From positions 806,001-870,000 of the forward strand of contig JAKZZE010000003.1 in the NCBI GenBank assembly GCA_024220505.1: a stretch of DNA of 64,000 nucleotides, read 5' to 3'. Numbering within the stretch: position 1 is the first letter of the stretch; every line of letters starts with the position of its first letter. Position numbers and translations under genes: made by a program. The notes under the pieces are model-generated. The model was given only the letters and a program-made list of their open reading frames with translations, was not told the origin of the DNA and did no database searches. This DNA is from Rhizopus arrhizus (lineage: Eukaryota; Mucoromycota; Mucoromycetes; Mucorales; Rhizopodaceae). Shown here one piece after another: positions 9,604 to 19,864 of the stretch.

Positions 9604-11258
9604 CAGTGACCCGCAAAACTGTCCCAATGTTTCGTAATTTTCTCTTCTAGGGCTTGTGGCTCCATAGTTGTTAAGCTAATGTACACCTTATTGTATATCA
9701 TTCGATAGCCAAAATCTTGTAGTACCAAAAAATGTAAAGTAAAAGCAAATTAAAACAGCGCAGACGGAGACAGAGGGGATAGAAAACAAGCGGTGCATTG
9801 GGACAGTTTTGCGGCACTTTTGAAAAAAAACAAAAAACGATGAAATAGCGACCCACAAGTTGTATAGATGTACCAAACTGCTTACAAATGTGCATTGTAC
9901 GTCTCTAAGTCGAACTTTACTCACTGCTGAAGTTTCAAGCTCCTACTGATTTATTACTCGCTCATTATATCTCAACATGAAACAAGTCTCTCAAGATACA
10001 GTTGTTCAAGCAATTTCTTTACTTCAACAAGGTAAGTCGGTTCGGGAAGTGGAAAGGATTACTGGCTTGAGTAAGAGTGCTGTTGGGAGACTCCAAAAAT
10101 CCCATTGCTTTGGACTTGGAAAGCCAAAAGGCGGACGACCCAAGTTACTGTCTGCAGCTGATGAACGCTATTGTGTGCGCCAAGTGACCAACAACCGCAT
10201 ATCCAGTGCAACAAAGGTGGCTAAGGAGCTAGAAAAAGACACTGGAAGAAAAGTAAGTGTCGATAACGTGTGCAGAGCCCTTCATAATGCCGGTCTTGGT
10301 GCGATTGAGAAGCCGAAGAAGCCTTTGCTTAGTGCGAAAAACATTCGCAAGAGGCTTTCTTGGTGTATGGCTCACAAGGACTGGACAGTAGATGACTGGA
10401 AACGCGTTGTTTGGTCGGACGAGACAAAAATCAATAGATTTAGCTCTGATGGACGCACCTGGACTTGGATTCGATCCGGAGAAAGCCTGAAATCCCATCA
10501 CGTCAAGATGACCGTTAAATACGGTAGAGGCAATATCATGCTGTGGAGTGCCATTACCTATGCTGGGGTTGGTTAGATGTGCAAAATCAATGGTAATATG
10601 GATAAAACACTGTACAAAGAGATTTTGGAGGATGAAGTAGAGCTTACAACTGAGCATGGAGCTAATAAGCTAGGGCTAGAAAGACATCAGGTGATTTTCC
10701 AACATGACAATGTTCCTAAACATACGTCCAAATTAGTCAAAGAATACCTTGAACAGCAATCCTACAACATCCTGGAGTGACCAACACAGTTCCCTGACTT
10801 GAATCCAATTGAAAATATATGGTCGTTGTTAAATAGAAGGTTGAATGATTATGAAACAACACCAAAAGGCATGAATGAACTATACGAACGAGTAACTAAA
10901 TTTTGGTACGACTTAATGAAGCCGGAAGAGTGCCAAAAGGTCATAGAAACAATGCCTAAGCATATAAAACAATGTATCAAGAATAAAGGACGCTGGACTG
11001 ACTATTAATGTCAAATAAATAAACCATTTTGCTTTTTTTCAAAAGTGCCGCAAAACTGTCCCAATGCACCGCTTGTTTTCTATCCCCTCTGTCTCCGTCT
11101 GCGCTGTTTTAATTTGCTTTTACTTTACATTTTTTGGTACTACAAGATTTTGGCTATCGAATGATATACAATAAGGTGTACATTAGCTTAACAACTATGG
11201 AGCCACAAGCCCTAGAAGAGAAAATTACGAAACATTGGGACAGTTTTGCGGGTCACTG
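9604..11258 (+). mobile_element. Tc1/mariner element a (1655 bp, 225-bp inverted ends)
   Basis: Flanked by TA on both sides (9602-9603, 11259-11260). The ends begin CAGTGACCCGCAAAACTG and are inverted copies of about 225 bp (9604-9828, 11034-11258). Each end carries the 19-mer CCGCAAAACTGTCCCAATG twice, once outermost and once reversed at the inner edge. It is inserted in the 5' flank of the second ISXO2 gene. Confidence 0.9.
9977..11008 (+). pseudogene. Tc1-type transposase a (DD34E), two in-frame stops
   Basis: One continuous frame of 344 codons broken by TAG (10574-10576) and TGA (10778-10780). The N-terminus is a helix-turn-helix region (VVQAISLLQQGKSVREVERITGL...) with a second paired-type HTH. 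The catalytic core is present: VVWSDETKINR (first D), VIFQHDNVPKHTSK (second D), PDLNPIENIW (E), with 34 residues between the last two. The TGA replaces the Trp of the motif expected before PTQFPDLNP, a single G-to-A change. Start chosen at the first ATG before the HTH. Otherwise full length for the family. Not functional as read. Confidence 0.88.
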
Positions 11259-11661
11259 TACGTTTGTCTTTTTTTTGTTCTTTCCTTCATCTTTTTATCC
11301 ATTTCATCAAAATCTAATGTCTTCCAACGCTGCTAACAACATGCCAACTCTTGCTTATATTGCCGAAAGAACTATGACGGCTGACTGTACTATGAAGTAA
11401 GTTCGTTTTTAAATGGGAGGGAACGTAACTAAAGGCAACTGGTATAAGGTATTTAAAGGAAAATGGTGCTTTTTTTTCTACACGCAAGTGTAAAGAAGGC
11501 TCTGAAATGCGCTTGAACCAGTCCAGCCGAGATGGATTCTTTTGGCGATGTGGCTCAAGGAACTGTGCGTGCGGTCGTAGCCGTATTTCTTACTTGGACG
11601 GCTCCTTTTTCCAAGGTCGCAAGTCCAATATTCATCAAACACTCTTAGTAGTGTACCTTTT

Positions 11662-12002
11662 TGAAGTATTTTAAGTATTCAAAAATAAGATAAAGAAGAA
11701 TTAACGAGACCGAACAATAGTTCTAAAGTCGAATACTTTTATTAAAGAAAGATTTCAAGGCTATTTATATTAGTTGAGCAAGACCTGAGATTAGATGACA
11801 AAAATAGTTACGACCGATATGATTTGACATGTATAAGAAAAATTTTATAGACTGATGTTAATAATCAACTGTTGAGATGAAAGTGAAACTTGGCTGTTTA
11901 GGGCAATGATAATTATCAGGTTCTATTCTTATTCAAACTCATTTGTAAAGATTTAGTCCAGAATGATAAGACTGTATCTTATTGACATGTCAAAACATGA
12001 CA
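11662..12002 (-). repeat. 3' LTR of the chromovirus
   Basis: 341 bp; on the element strand it begins TGTCATG and ends ACTTCA. Near the start there is a perfect 12-bp palindrome, TTGACATGTCAA. I saw no difference from the other LTR when comparing them by eye. Confidence 0.9.
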
Positions 12003-12429
12003 TTGCCCCCTTCCAGGTTGTAACTATCTTTTCTGGAATTAATGTGGCAAGTGAAAATATGTTTGTTTAAGTGAATGTCGAAAATGAGGTTTGAGATGTC
12101 AAGATGAGCTCTATTTGTTGTAATAAATAGGTGCTTGGTAGGGTTAAGTCATATAACGTATAGTGGCTCTTTATATAAACATATAAAGTATAGTGTTCAA
12201 GAATGGAACAAAGCATTTAGGCGATAATAAACCCTGAACAGGAATTTATTGCTAAAGTGATGTTTGTCTGTAAATGTGACTGCGTACAAATGTGCATATT
12301 GAAAAATATTAAGGCATGAGAAAAAATTCATTTTTTTTTTTACTATCCTTGTAAATATTTTATAATTGCGTAATTTGCTGGTAACGTATATGTATAGTTA
12401 ATGAAAGTTGGTGGAAGAAGGTCAATGTA

Positions 12430-15400
12430 TTAACGTCTGTTTCTTTTAGAGTTAGTTACACTGCGATGCACGTTTTTTCTTTTCTTGGTCGTATCTTTTT
12501 TAGGAACAAGTTGAACCTCGCGCGCTGGTTCTTGTTCACTTAGACGTGACCAATATTTTTGGATCGGTCTGTAGTCATGGAAATGACTAGCCGGTTCCCA
12601 AGTGTCATCTTCTTCTCCATAACCTTTCCATCGAACTTTATATAAGTAATTACCCGGTGATCCCTTATGGTGTAGAACTGCCTCAACATCGTATGGTTCA
12701 GATTGATCAGTATTGGATAAGGATACTTCCTGGGAAATAACCTTTATTTGCGATGGAGGTACATCTCTTGGTAAGAGTGCTCCAGTTGCATCAACCAACA
12801 CATATGAACCACCTTGAGTTTTTCTTTTGACAGTGTAATTACCAACGTAGAGGGGATCACTTTTTGCAACACGGTTTACATTCTTGAGCGTGACTTGACT
12901 ACCAGTGGGGATATCGGATAGAATTCTGTGAGTTTGGTTGAACTTGTCTCGAGAAGCAGCTTGTGAAGTTTTTATTTTTTCACGAATAGCCGGTAAGACA
13001 GTGTCATTAAACTCGTTAATTCTAGTTTCTAACTGTTTCATCGTTTCAGGCGATTTAGTTTTGTCCAGCACGTTATTATAATCCTTGTTTTCATTGGGAC
13101 GTCTTGCAAACATCAATGAGAAAGGTCTAGTGCCGTGTAAAGCTGTATGCGTATTGTTGAGGGCTTCTTGGGTACTGTCAACATACAAGTCCCAATCCTC
13201 AGTTCTGCCTTGTAATCTTTTGTGCAAAATATTTTTTGCTTTGCCAACCCATCGTTCAACTATACCGTTAGCTCGGGGATGATAAGCTGATATGAGACGA
13301 TGATCAATACCGGATGATTCAACATACAGTCTGACGAGTTCATTGACATACTCAGTACCATTATCACTTTGGATAATTTTTGGTCGACCAAAGAGCGATA
13401 AGATATTCCTTAATGCAAGTGCAATAGTGAGAGAAGATTTATCGGGCAAGGCTTTGAGTACACAATATCGTGTAAAGACGTCTACTACCAGAAGGATGTA
13501 TTGATTACCTTGTACTGAAGTAGGGAAAGGTCCGGCTGTATCGATACAGATGTGATCCCAAGGTGCATCAGCATAGATTGAGGTCAAGGGATTGTATCCG
13601 TGCTTTGCGATATTGAATTTTTGGCAATCAGGACAACTACGTATTATTTCAAGTGCATCTTCCTTGAGCTTTGTCCAGTGAATACCATCACTATGTAAAG
13701 CTGTTACGATTGCTTGAGCTCCACGGTGTCCCTCTAAATGTGTATCCATGAGTAGCTTTTGTCTGTCTTCTGGTGCTGGGGTCATCAAGTCAGCAGGCAT
13801 CATCATTCTGGATGTAAGAATTGATCCGTTAGAATTGATAATTTGGGAAGTGACGATTGTTTTGATGGTTTTATTATCCCCCTCCAGCGTTTTTTCAGGT
13901 TCGAAAAGACGCGACAAAGCATCTGGTAGAATATTTTGAATACCAGGTCGATGGATGATTTTGAAGTTATAATCCAGTATAGTGTCCAGCCAATTGATCA
14001 CCATAGCATTAGCTACAGGCTGAGTGTGGAGATAAGTCAAGGCCTTGTGATCAGTGTATAAGGTGAATGGATTACCCCACAAAAATGGATGAAACTTCTT
14101 TAGTGCAAATATCACTGCTAGTAGCTCACGTTTAGTAGTAGAATAATTCTTTTCAGATGTAGAAAGTGAGCGTGCCATGAAACCGATATATCGTGTCTCA
14201 TTTTTGATAACTTGGTAAAGAACAGCACCAATTGAATAGTTACTAGCATCAGTAGCAACATAAAAAGGTTGTTCTAGATCTGGATGATGAAGAAGTGGCG
14301 CAGAAGACAATAACGCCTTGATCTTTTCAAAAGCTCTTTCTTGTTCAGATGTCCAAAGTTTATCAAGTTTACCTTCGAAACGTAATTTGTCCAAAGGTGC
14401 AGTGACTTCAGAAATATTTGGCAAGTATTTTCTAAAATAATTTACCAGTCCTAAAAAGCGTTGAATCTCTTTTCCAGATGCAGGTCTAGGCCAAGTCAAA
14501 GCGTTTGTAACTTTACGAGGATCGAGTCGAGACCCTTTGGCATCAACACAGAAACCAAGCAAGTAAACAGTAGACTGCGCAAAATGACACTTGTCTGGGT
14601 TAAGGATCAAATTCACTTTAGTTAATCTCTGAATTATGTTTTGCACATGTGTGATGTGTTCCTCATAAGACTTGGAAAATATGATGATATCATCAACAAA
14701 AGCCTGTGCATAAGGTAAATCACGTAACACTATATTAATCACTCGTTGATAACGGGAAGCAATATGTTTCAAACCAAATGGACAACCTCTAAATTGGTAT
14801 TGTTGACCTTCAAAAGTGAATGTGGTCTTAATACGATCAGGCTCATAGATTTGGAATCGATGAAATGCTTGTCGAAGATCAAGAGTGGTAAAAATAGTTG
14901 ATCCTTGTAATCGATCGAAAATCTCTTCAATCTTTGGAATAGGATGTCTATCATTTGACACAAGAATAGAATTTAACAAGCGAGGATCGAGACAGGGTCG
15001 ATGTCCTGTGAGATTACCAAGCAAGTCTTTCTTAGGTGCCAATGTTAAAGGAGAATTCCAGTCTGAATTAGGTGATGCACGTTCAATAACTTCATCCTTT
15101 AACCAAGTGTCAATACATTCACGCATGATTGGTAGTAATTTAAAAGGAGTACGATATGGTGCACGGTAAGCAGTTTTTCCTTTAACAGTATCTAAACGTA
15201 TAACTGACTCTGGTACAGTACAGAATGAATTCTTTGGTATTAAGGCATTTTGATCAACAAATGGTTTAACAGCATTATGGAAATGAGCTTGTTGCTCAGG
15301 TGTACCGAAAGGAGCTTTGTTAGGTTCAGGTGTATCATCCGTAATCCCTTTGTCAATAACTGGTGCAAGATTAGGATGTCTGATAGCTAAGTTGGTAACA

Positions 15401-17286
15401 AGAATGTTTAACTTGTGCATCAGATCTAATCCTATTACAACTTCGGTATCCAAGGAAAGAGGAAGGACTTCAAAAGAATGGGATGTATGAATAAGATTTT
15501 TATCATTATCACCGTAAATAACACTTAATGGAAATTTGGTTGTACCGAAACGTTTACTAACATTATCACTTGTAGCAAGTATAACGGAACCAGATACATT
15601 TCTATCAACTGCAATATTATATTTATTAACAAATTTTGTGTCTATCGAGCTAAAAGACGAACCACTATCAACTAGGGCCATAGTGTTCACATTTTCTATA
15701 GTGATAGGTACAATTAAAGAATGGTTAGTACTTTTAAATACTTCATTCTGTTTTGTTAATTTCTTACAATCATAGTTCACTGGATAACCCTCGTCATCTA
15801 CGTCCATCAAGTTGCTATCACCACTAGACACCTTGAAAGATGCCTGTTGCGGTCTAGCTTGAGGAGTGATGGTGAGGTTAGGTTTGTTACCATTGGATCT
15901 TGCAGTATCCAAGCGAACAGAACGGATGGCCTTAGTTGGACCGTGATAGGGTTTGTCTCGTGGACAGTTAGCAGCATGTTCCCTCGACCATGGTACATTA
16001 CCAGAGCAACGATAACAGTTTTTGGCAGCAGAGACAAATGAGAAAGGTCGATTAGATGTAGCAGGAAGAGAGGTAACCGAGGAAGAGTTTTGCTTCAGCA
16101 AGTCCTTGTATTTATTGCACCTTTCAGTGGGATGATTGGCAATACCATGGATGGCGCAGCGGAACTTGTTCTTCATACTACCCATAGAGACTCTTTTAAC
16201 ATTTGCAAGTTGGTTATTTAATGTTTCCAAATTGTTTGGATTGTACTTCGATGCTTCTGTTCCTTTTGAAAGGAGAGGCGAGGATGAAGTTTTTAATCCA
16301 GAATCTTGACGATTAGATGAGCCGCTATCTGAACAAAGGTTTGACGACAGGACCATCCGTGCTTTGGCAGCAACTTTTGCCACAGAGTCTTGTTGATCTC
16401 GACCAAGGTTTAGCAAGGAACGAGAGACCTCCTGACGTAAAAAGCCTGGTAAAGCACGCTTGTAAATGGAAGCAGTCCTGATGTCATCATCCCATTTAGC
16501 AGCCCGTCGAATGCGTTGAAATCGATCTGTAAAGGCTTCGATCGACTCAGTTGGAAGCATTTTCAATGATAAGAGTTGATCCATGTACTCTAATTCTTGA
16601 GCTACGTCTTGAGCGGCATAGGTCTTGACAATGATCTTTCTTACTTCAGACCAGGTCAAACTACGCCCTTTTAGCACCTCGTTAAACCATGACCGCTGAT
16701 CTCGGTTCATCTTGATTGGGACCAGGCGAGACCAACTAGAATCGATAGATAGACCGTTTGACTCGATGATTAAGGAGAAGGTGTCAAGTAAGTCTTCTAC
16801 AGAGTCGTGTACATCGGCATCTTTTCTCCAGATATTACCCCTCCATTGCCAGATAGGAAGATCAGGTGGGATAATGTGAGCCGATCGAGGGTTAAGAGCA
16901 GTACTTGAGAGGCCAGAACTGAAAGCAGCATTACCTACCGGTGTAGGAGGAGTAATACAGAAAGCTTGAGCATCATCTAAAAACTGGATACAGTTCTTTA
17001 TATTAACTGCTTGTTCTTGTAGCTTGGTTAGCTCTTCTTGAGGAGCTCCAGTCACCACAGCACGAGCGATCTGTTGTCTAAGGTCTGTCAATGTAACTCT
17101 TAGACCCATAACAGCATCAGTAGGGGAATCTTCTTTTATTTCAAAATGATTTGAAGTAGTAAAAGCAGCTTCTTCAACAATAGCCATTTCTATGTCTTCG
17201 CTGACTCTTGACGTCTCTTCTTGTTTATCAATGTTACCTTTTTCATTAAGGGAAGAAACTTGAGTGGATTGATTGTTGTCAGTCAT
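12430..17286 (-). CDS. Chromovirus Gag-Pol polyprotein with chromodomain, intact
   Basis: 1618 aa from the ATG at 17286-17284. In order: coiled N-terminal region; Gag capsid (residues about 150-320); zinc-binding CAIHGIANHPTERC and CYRCSGNVPWSREHAANC; aspartic protease MALVDSGSSFSS (about 555); reverse transcriptase with FTTLDLRQAFHRFQI and FVDDIIIF (about 870-930); RNase H with FYVATDASNYSIGAVLY; integrase with H-H-CPDC zinc module, HICIDTAGPFP (D), QSDNGTEYV (D) and HPRANGIVERW (E); and a C-terminal chromodomain (YDVEAVLHHKGS...YLYKVRWKGYGEEDDTWEP). Chromodomains of this kind are known to steer integration to marked chromatin. No stop or frameshift and all catalytic residues present. Gag and Pol share one frame, so processing is by the protease only. 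Confidence 0.93.
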   Translation of the reverse strand: MTDNNQSTQVSSLNEKGNIDKQEETSRVSEDIEMAIVEEAAFTTSNHFEIKEDSPTDAVMGLRVTLTDLRQQIARAVVTGAPQEELTKLQEQAVNIKNCIQFLDDAQAFCITPPTPVGNAAFSSGLSSTALNPRSAHIIPPDLPIWQWRGNIWRKDADVHDSVEDLLDTFSLIIESNGLSIDSSWSRLVPIKMNRDQRSWFNEVLKGRSLTWSEVRKIIVKTYAAQDVAQELEYMDQLLSLKMLPTESIEAFTDRFQRIRRAAKWDDDIRTASIYKRALPGFLRQEVSRSLLNLGRDQQDSVAKVAAKARMVLSSNLCSDSGSSNRQDSGLKTSSSPLLSKGTEASKYNPNNLETLNNQLANVKRVSMGSMKNKFRCAIHGIANHPTERCNKYKDLLKQNSSSVTSLPATSNRPFSFVSAAKNCYRCSGNVPWSREHAANCPRDKPYHGPTKAIRSVRLDTARSNGNKPNLTITPQARPQQASFKVSSGDSNLMDVDDEGYPVNYDCKKLTKQNEVFKSTNHSLIVPITIENVNTMALVDSGSSFSSIDTKFVNKYNIAVDRNVSGSVILATSDNVSKRFGTTKFPLSVIYGDNDKNLIHTSHSFEVLPLSLDTEVVIGLDLMHKLNILVTNLAIRHPNLAPVIDKGITDDTPEPNKAPFGTPEQQAHFHNAVKPFVDQNALIPKNSFCTVPESVIRLDTVKGKTAYRAPYRTPFKLLPIMRECIDTWLKDEVIERASPNSDWNSPLTLAPKKDLLGNLTGHRPCLDPRLLNSILVSNDRHPIPKIEEIFDRLQGSTIFTTLDLRQAFHRFQIYEPDRIKTTFTFEGQQYQFRGCPFGLKHIASRYQRVINIVLRDLPYAQAFVDDIIIFSKSYEEHITHVQNIIQRLTKVNLILNPDKCHFAQSTVYLLGFCVDAKGSRLDPRKVTNALTWPRPASGKEIQRFLGLVNYFRKYLPNISEVTAPLDKLRFEGKLDKLWTSEQERAFEKIKALLSSAPLLHHPDLEQPFYVATDASNYSIGAVLYQVIKNETRYIGFMARSLSTSEKNYSTTKRELLAVIFALKKFHPFLWGNPFTLYTDHKALTYLHTQPVANAMVINWLDTILDYNFKIIHRPGIQNILPDALSRLFEPEKTLEGDNKTIKTIVTSQIINSNGSILTSRMMMPADLMTPAPEDRQKLLMDTHLEGHRGAQAIVTALHSDGIHWTKLKEDALEIIRSCPDCQKFNIAKHGYNPLTSIYADAPWDHICIDTAGPFPTSVQGNQYILLVVDVFTRYCVLKALPDKSSLTIALALRNILSLFGRPKIIQSDNGTEYVNELVRLYVESSGIDHRLISAYHPRANGIVERWVGKAKNILHKRLQGRTEDWDLYVDSTQEALNNTHTALHGTRPFSLMFARRPNENKDYNNVLDKTKSPETMKQLETRINEFNDTVLPAIREKIKTSQAASRDKFNQTHRILSDIPTGSQVTLKNVNRVAKSDPLYVGNYTVKRKTQGGSYVLVDATGALLPRDVPPSQIKVISQEVSLSNTDQSEPYDVEAVLHHKGSPGNYLYKVRWKGYGEEDDTWEPASHFHDYRPIQKYWSRLSEQEPAREVQLVPKKDTTKKRKNVHRSVTNSKRNRR

Positions 17287-17329
17287 ATTTTGCAATTTTA
17301 AACAAGAGTTCAGAATTCGTTAAAAAAAA

Positions 17330-17670
17330 TGAAGTATTTTAAGTATTCAAAAATAAGATAAAGAAGAATTAACGAGACCGAACAATAGTTCTAAAGTCGA
17401 ATACTTTTATTAAAGAAAGATTTCAAGGCTATTTATATTAGTTGAGCAAGACCTGAGATTAGATGACAAAAATAGTTACGACCGATATGATTTGACATGT
17501 ATAAGAAAAATTTTATAGACTGATGTTAATAATCAACTGTTGAGATGAAAGTGAAACTTGGCTGTTTAGGGCAATGATAATTATCAGGTTCTATTCTTAT
17601 TCAAACTCATTTGTAAAGATTTAGTCCAGAATGATAAGACTGTATCTTATTGACATGTCAAAACATGACA
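17330..17670 (-). repeat. 5' LTR of the chromovirus
   Basis: 341 bp, the partner of 11662-12002 and the promoter side of the minus-strand element. The ATG of Gag-Pol lies 44 bp downstream of its inner edge, an unusually short leader. Confidence 0.9.
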
Positions 17671-18902
17671 CTTTTTCTGTTACAAGTTCCAAACGGAACA
17701 ATATCTACTATGACTGGCCTTAGTCTACCGACTGTCCGCAACATTATTACGGACATATACCAAGTAATGGAGGCAGATCTTCGAATTGAAGATGTTCAAG
17801 TCGGTACGTGATGCTTTGTTTACATCAGAGTATGTGATTAACAAGTCATACTTAGGTGGAGTTGACAGTGATGGGCAGCCAATTGTCGTTGAAATAGACG
17901 AAAGTAAGTTTGGCAAGCGAAAGTATAATAAGGGAAAAAGAGTAGATGGTGTTTGGGTTGTTGGGGGTGTAGAGCGTACGCCCGAGCGTAAGGTGTTCTT
18001 GTTGACGGTGCCTAACCGCAATCAAAATACTTTGAAGTTGATAATCGATACATTCGTAAAGGATGGTAATGATTAGAATATGTATATGCTAGATGATCAG
18101 TGCATTTAATCATTGATGACAGGTTCGCATGTTATGGTAGATTGCTGGAAAGGCTATAAAGGGATTGACAGTGATGCAAGCCGAAACTTGATTGTTGAAA
18201 CGGTCAATCACTCAAAAACGTTCCGTGATCCGAAGACAGGTGCTTGTACTAATACTATAGAAGGTACGTACTTGTGTATATCATAGAATTCTTAGACGAT
18301 GCTAACAACCTGCTACTAGGCACCTGGAATGGTATCAAACGAGGAGTGACTAGTCGTCATCGTACAGCATCGATGATGCCATGGAAGTTAGTAGAGTTTA
18401 TATGGCGTAGAAAACATGCCGGTGATCACTGGAAGGCAATACTTGCTTGCTTTTCGCAAGTGTCGTTCACTAGAGCAGGCATTGCCAACCAAGATCCCCT
18501 GGTATCTTTGTTGACTACAGTCTTAGAGGATAGCACCAGTGATCAAGGGGAAATGGAACCAATTATTTTCATCTCAGATGAAGATTCCGATAACGAATAT
18601 GATGAAGATTATGCTCCTACATCTTGTACCACCATGAAAAAGCTCCGCACTGCCTAAAATAAACAAATAAAACTTTCATTGATAACCATACAAATCAGGG
18701 CCATATAGTGTCTATTTTCTTGCTTCAATAATGTCCGCTAGTTGCCTTTTTTGGACATCAACATTACACCATCTGAGAGTAAATTGTCAGGGCTTTCGAA
18801 TGATGTATAGTTTATGCCTATATGCTTGATTGTAGCTCCGCTACAGGCTTGCAAAGATGTGGACGGTAAATCTTTCATTTAGCCTCCAAACAAGCAATAG
18901 AA

Positions 18903-19235
18903 ATGTATAAAATCAAATTTACTAACACTTTTTTTGATTACCAATGTGTTCTTGATCAAGAAAGAAAACTTGCCCGACAAAAAGAACAATTGATGAAGCA
19001 ATTCGCCGAAGAAGTAAACGAATGGAGTCATTTGAAATTTGAAAAGCCCACACAAGAACCAGGAAGTATCCAAAAATACCTTACCTCAAAATACAACCAA
19101 TTAAAATCACTCATACCAAATGGAAGAATAAATCCAAACATTATGAGAAGAATCAAAGAAGGAGATCACTGGACCCGCAAATTAAAGAATAATCAAACGT
19201 TCGAGGACGAACTTTTCCCCACCCGGAGGATCTGA
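18903..19235 (+). pseudogene. Remnant of the fourth ORF of a Gypsy element (element 1 side)
   Basis: 110 codons that match the C-terminal third of the element 2 ORF4 (29027-29917) with about 40% identity by eye: WSHLKF, YLTSKYNQLKSL, PNGRI, and the final DxW. Its first about 10 residues are unrelated, so the gene is cut at its 5' side by the ISXO2 element or a deletion. The stop TGA (19233-19235) is the first codon of the LTR, after a purine tract (CGGAGGATC). This shows that ORF4 sits directly against the 3' LTR in two different elements. Confidence 0.6.
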
Positions 19236-19750
19236 AAGAAGACAAACAGTAAATATTTTTTGTACCACGCCAGTTAGAAAATGAACTTCTGCGTAACAAT
19301 CTATTTGAAAACGGAGTATCAACTCTTTTGCTTGAAAACCAAAAACAACACAAAATCATAAAATCCAAAAACATATAAATACCCTCATATCTTATCCCTA
19401 TTTTCACTTCGCTTTACTTTTCTTTATTACAGAATATTATATTCTTTTTATCTTTTCTTTATTTTATAAGCCAATAAAACCATCAAGCGTTCAAAAGAAA
19501 CCCTTTGGTCTGTGTTCTATTCAAAATACTGAAGTCCCTTCAAGCTAAATCAACTTCATTGTAAACCTATTCCTAAACCTCAAGAGTTTAGCCTATTTTA
19601 ACAAGATTGATCTACTTTACAAGATCTGGTGGTCACTATATCAAGCGAATCAAGCCAAATCCAATTCACAAAAAGTCAACTCTTATATCAATTATAACTC
19701 AAATATCTGCTTATTTAAACCTTAACCCAATAAACCCAAACAAAATTACA
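19233..19750 (+). repeat. Mosaic LTR shared by elements 1 and 2
   Basis: 518 bp. The left about 400 bp match LTR1 (3058-3475) and the right about 110 bp match the end of LTR2 (31850-31982), with the switch at the shared AGATCTGGTGGTCACTA motif near 19623-19640. It works as 3' LTR of element 1 and 5' LTR of element 2, and its U3 differs from the 3' LTR of element 2. Confidence 0.75.
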
Positions 19751-19752
19751 TT

Positions 19753-19770
19753 TGGTGGTCACTACGAGGG
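19753..19770 (+). promoter_or_regulatory. Primer-binding site of element 2
   Basis: TGGTGGTCACTACGAGGG, 2 nt after the LTR end, identical to the element 1 site at 3548. Confidence 0.65.
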
Positions 19771-19864
19771 CACAAAATCAAAAAAATACGAAGAAATCAA
19801 TCAAACTAATCAAAAGAACTTACTCAAAATCGAATCAACAATATCAAAGCATTTACTGGCAAAA

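Larger units (their letters stand above)
11662..17670 (-). mobile_element. Complete Ty3/Gypsy chromovirus (6009 bp)
   Basis: Minus-strand LTR retrotransposon with 341-bp LTRs (11662-12002, 17330-17670) that look identical, a 5-bp target duplication CTTTT (11657-11661, 17671-17675), a polypurine tract GGAAGGGGGCAA just before the 3' LTR (about 12003-12014, minus), and one long intact Gag-Pol frame. Everything needed for activity seems present, so the insertion is recent. No TGG-type primer-binding site follows the 5' LTR; the DNA there is T8 followed by AACGAATTCTGAAC. Confidence 0.92.
11317..18657 (+). pseudogene. ISXO2/Merlin-type transposase 2, multi-exon, split by a chromovirus
   Basis: Exons as read: 11317-11396, 11489-11661, [insertion], 17676-17803, 17856-18065, 18123-18263, 18320-18657. 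The last three introns have good GT-AG ends and phase 1. Parts: Cys pairs (CTMK, CKEG, CGSRNCACG), VEIDESKFGKRK (first D), HVMVDCWKGYKG (second D), TNTIEGTWNGIKR (E), and an acidic C-terminal tail (FISDEDSDNEYDEDY). The first intron does not close in frame by one base if canonical GT-AG ends are used, so there may be a small indel. The retrotransposon entered at 11657-11661; bringing the flanks together across one CTTTT restores the frame. Confidence 0.75.
9009..18877 (+). mobile_element. Second ISXO2/Merlin-type element with nested Tc1 and chromovirus
   Basis: A 21-bp inverted repeat (TGAAAGATTTACCGTCCACA plus T) occurs at 9009-9029 and, reversed, at 18857-18877, flanking a transposase gene of the same family. 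Without the nested Tc1 (9604-11258) and chromovirus (11662-17670) the element would be about 2.2 kb. No 8-9-bp target duplication is visible at the ends, so the boundaries are less certain than the genes. A 9-bp-stem hairpin (AAACTCCGC/GCGGAGTTT) sits at 9047-9066. Confidence 0.5.
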
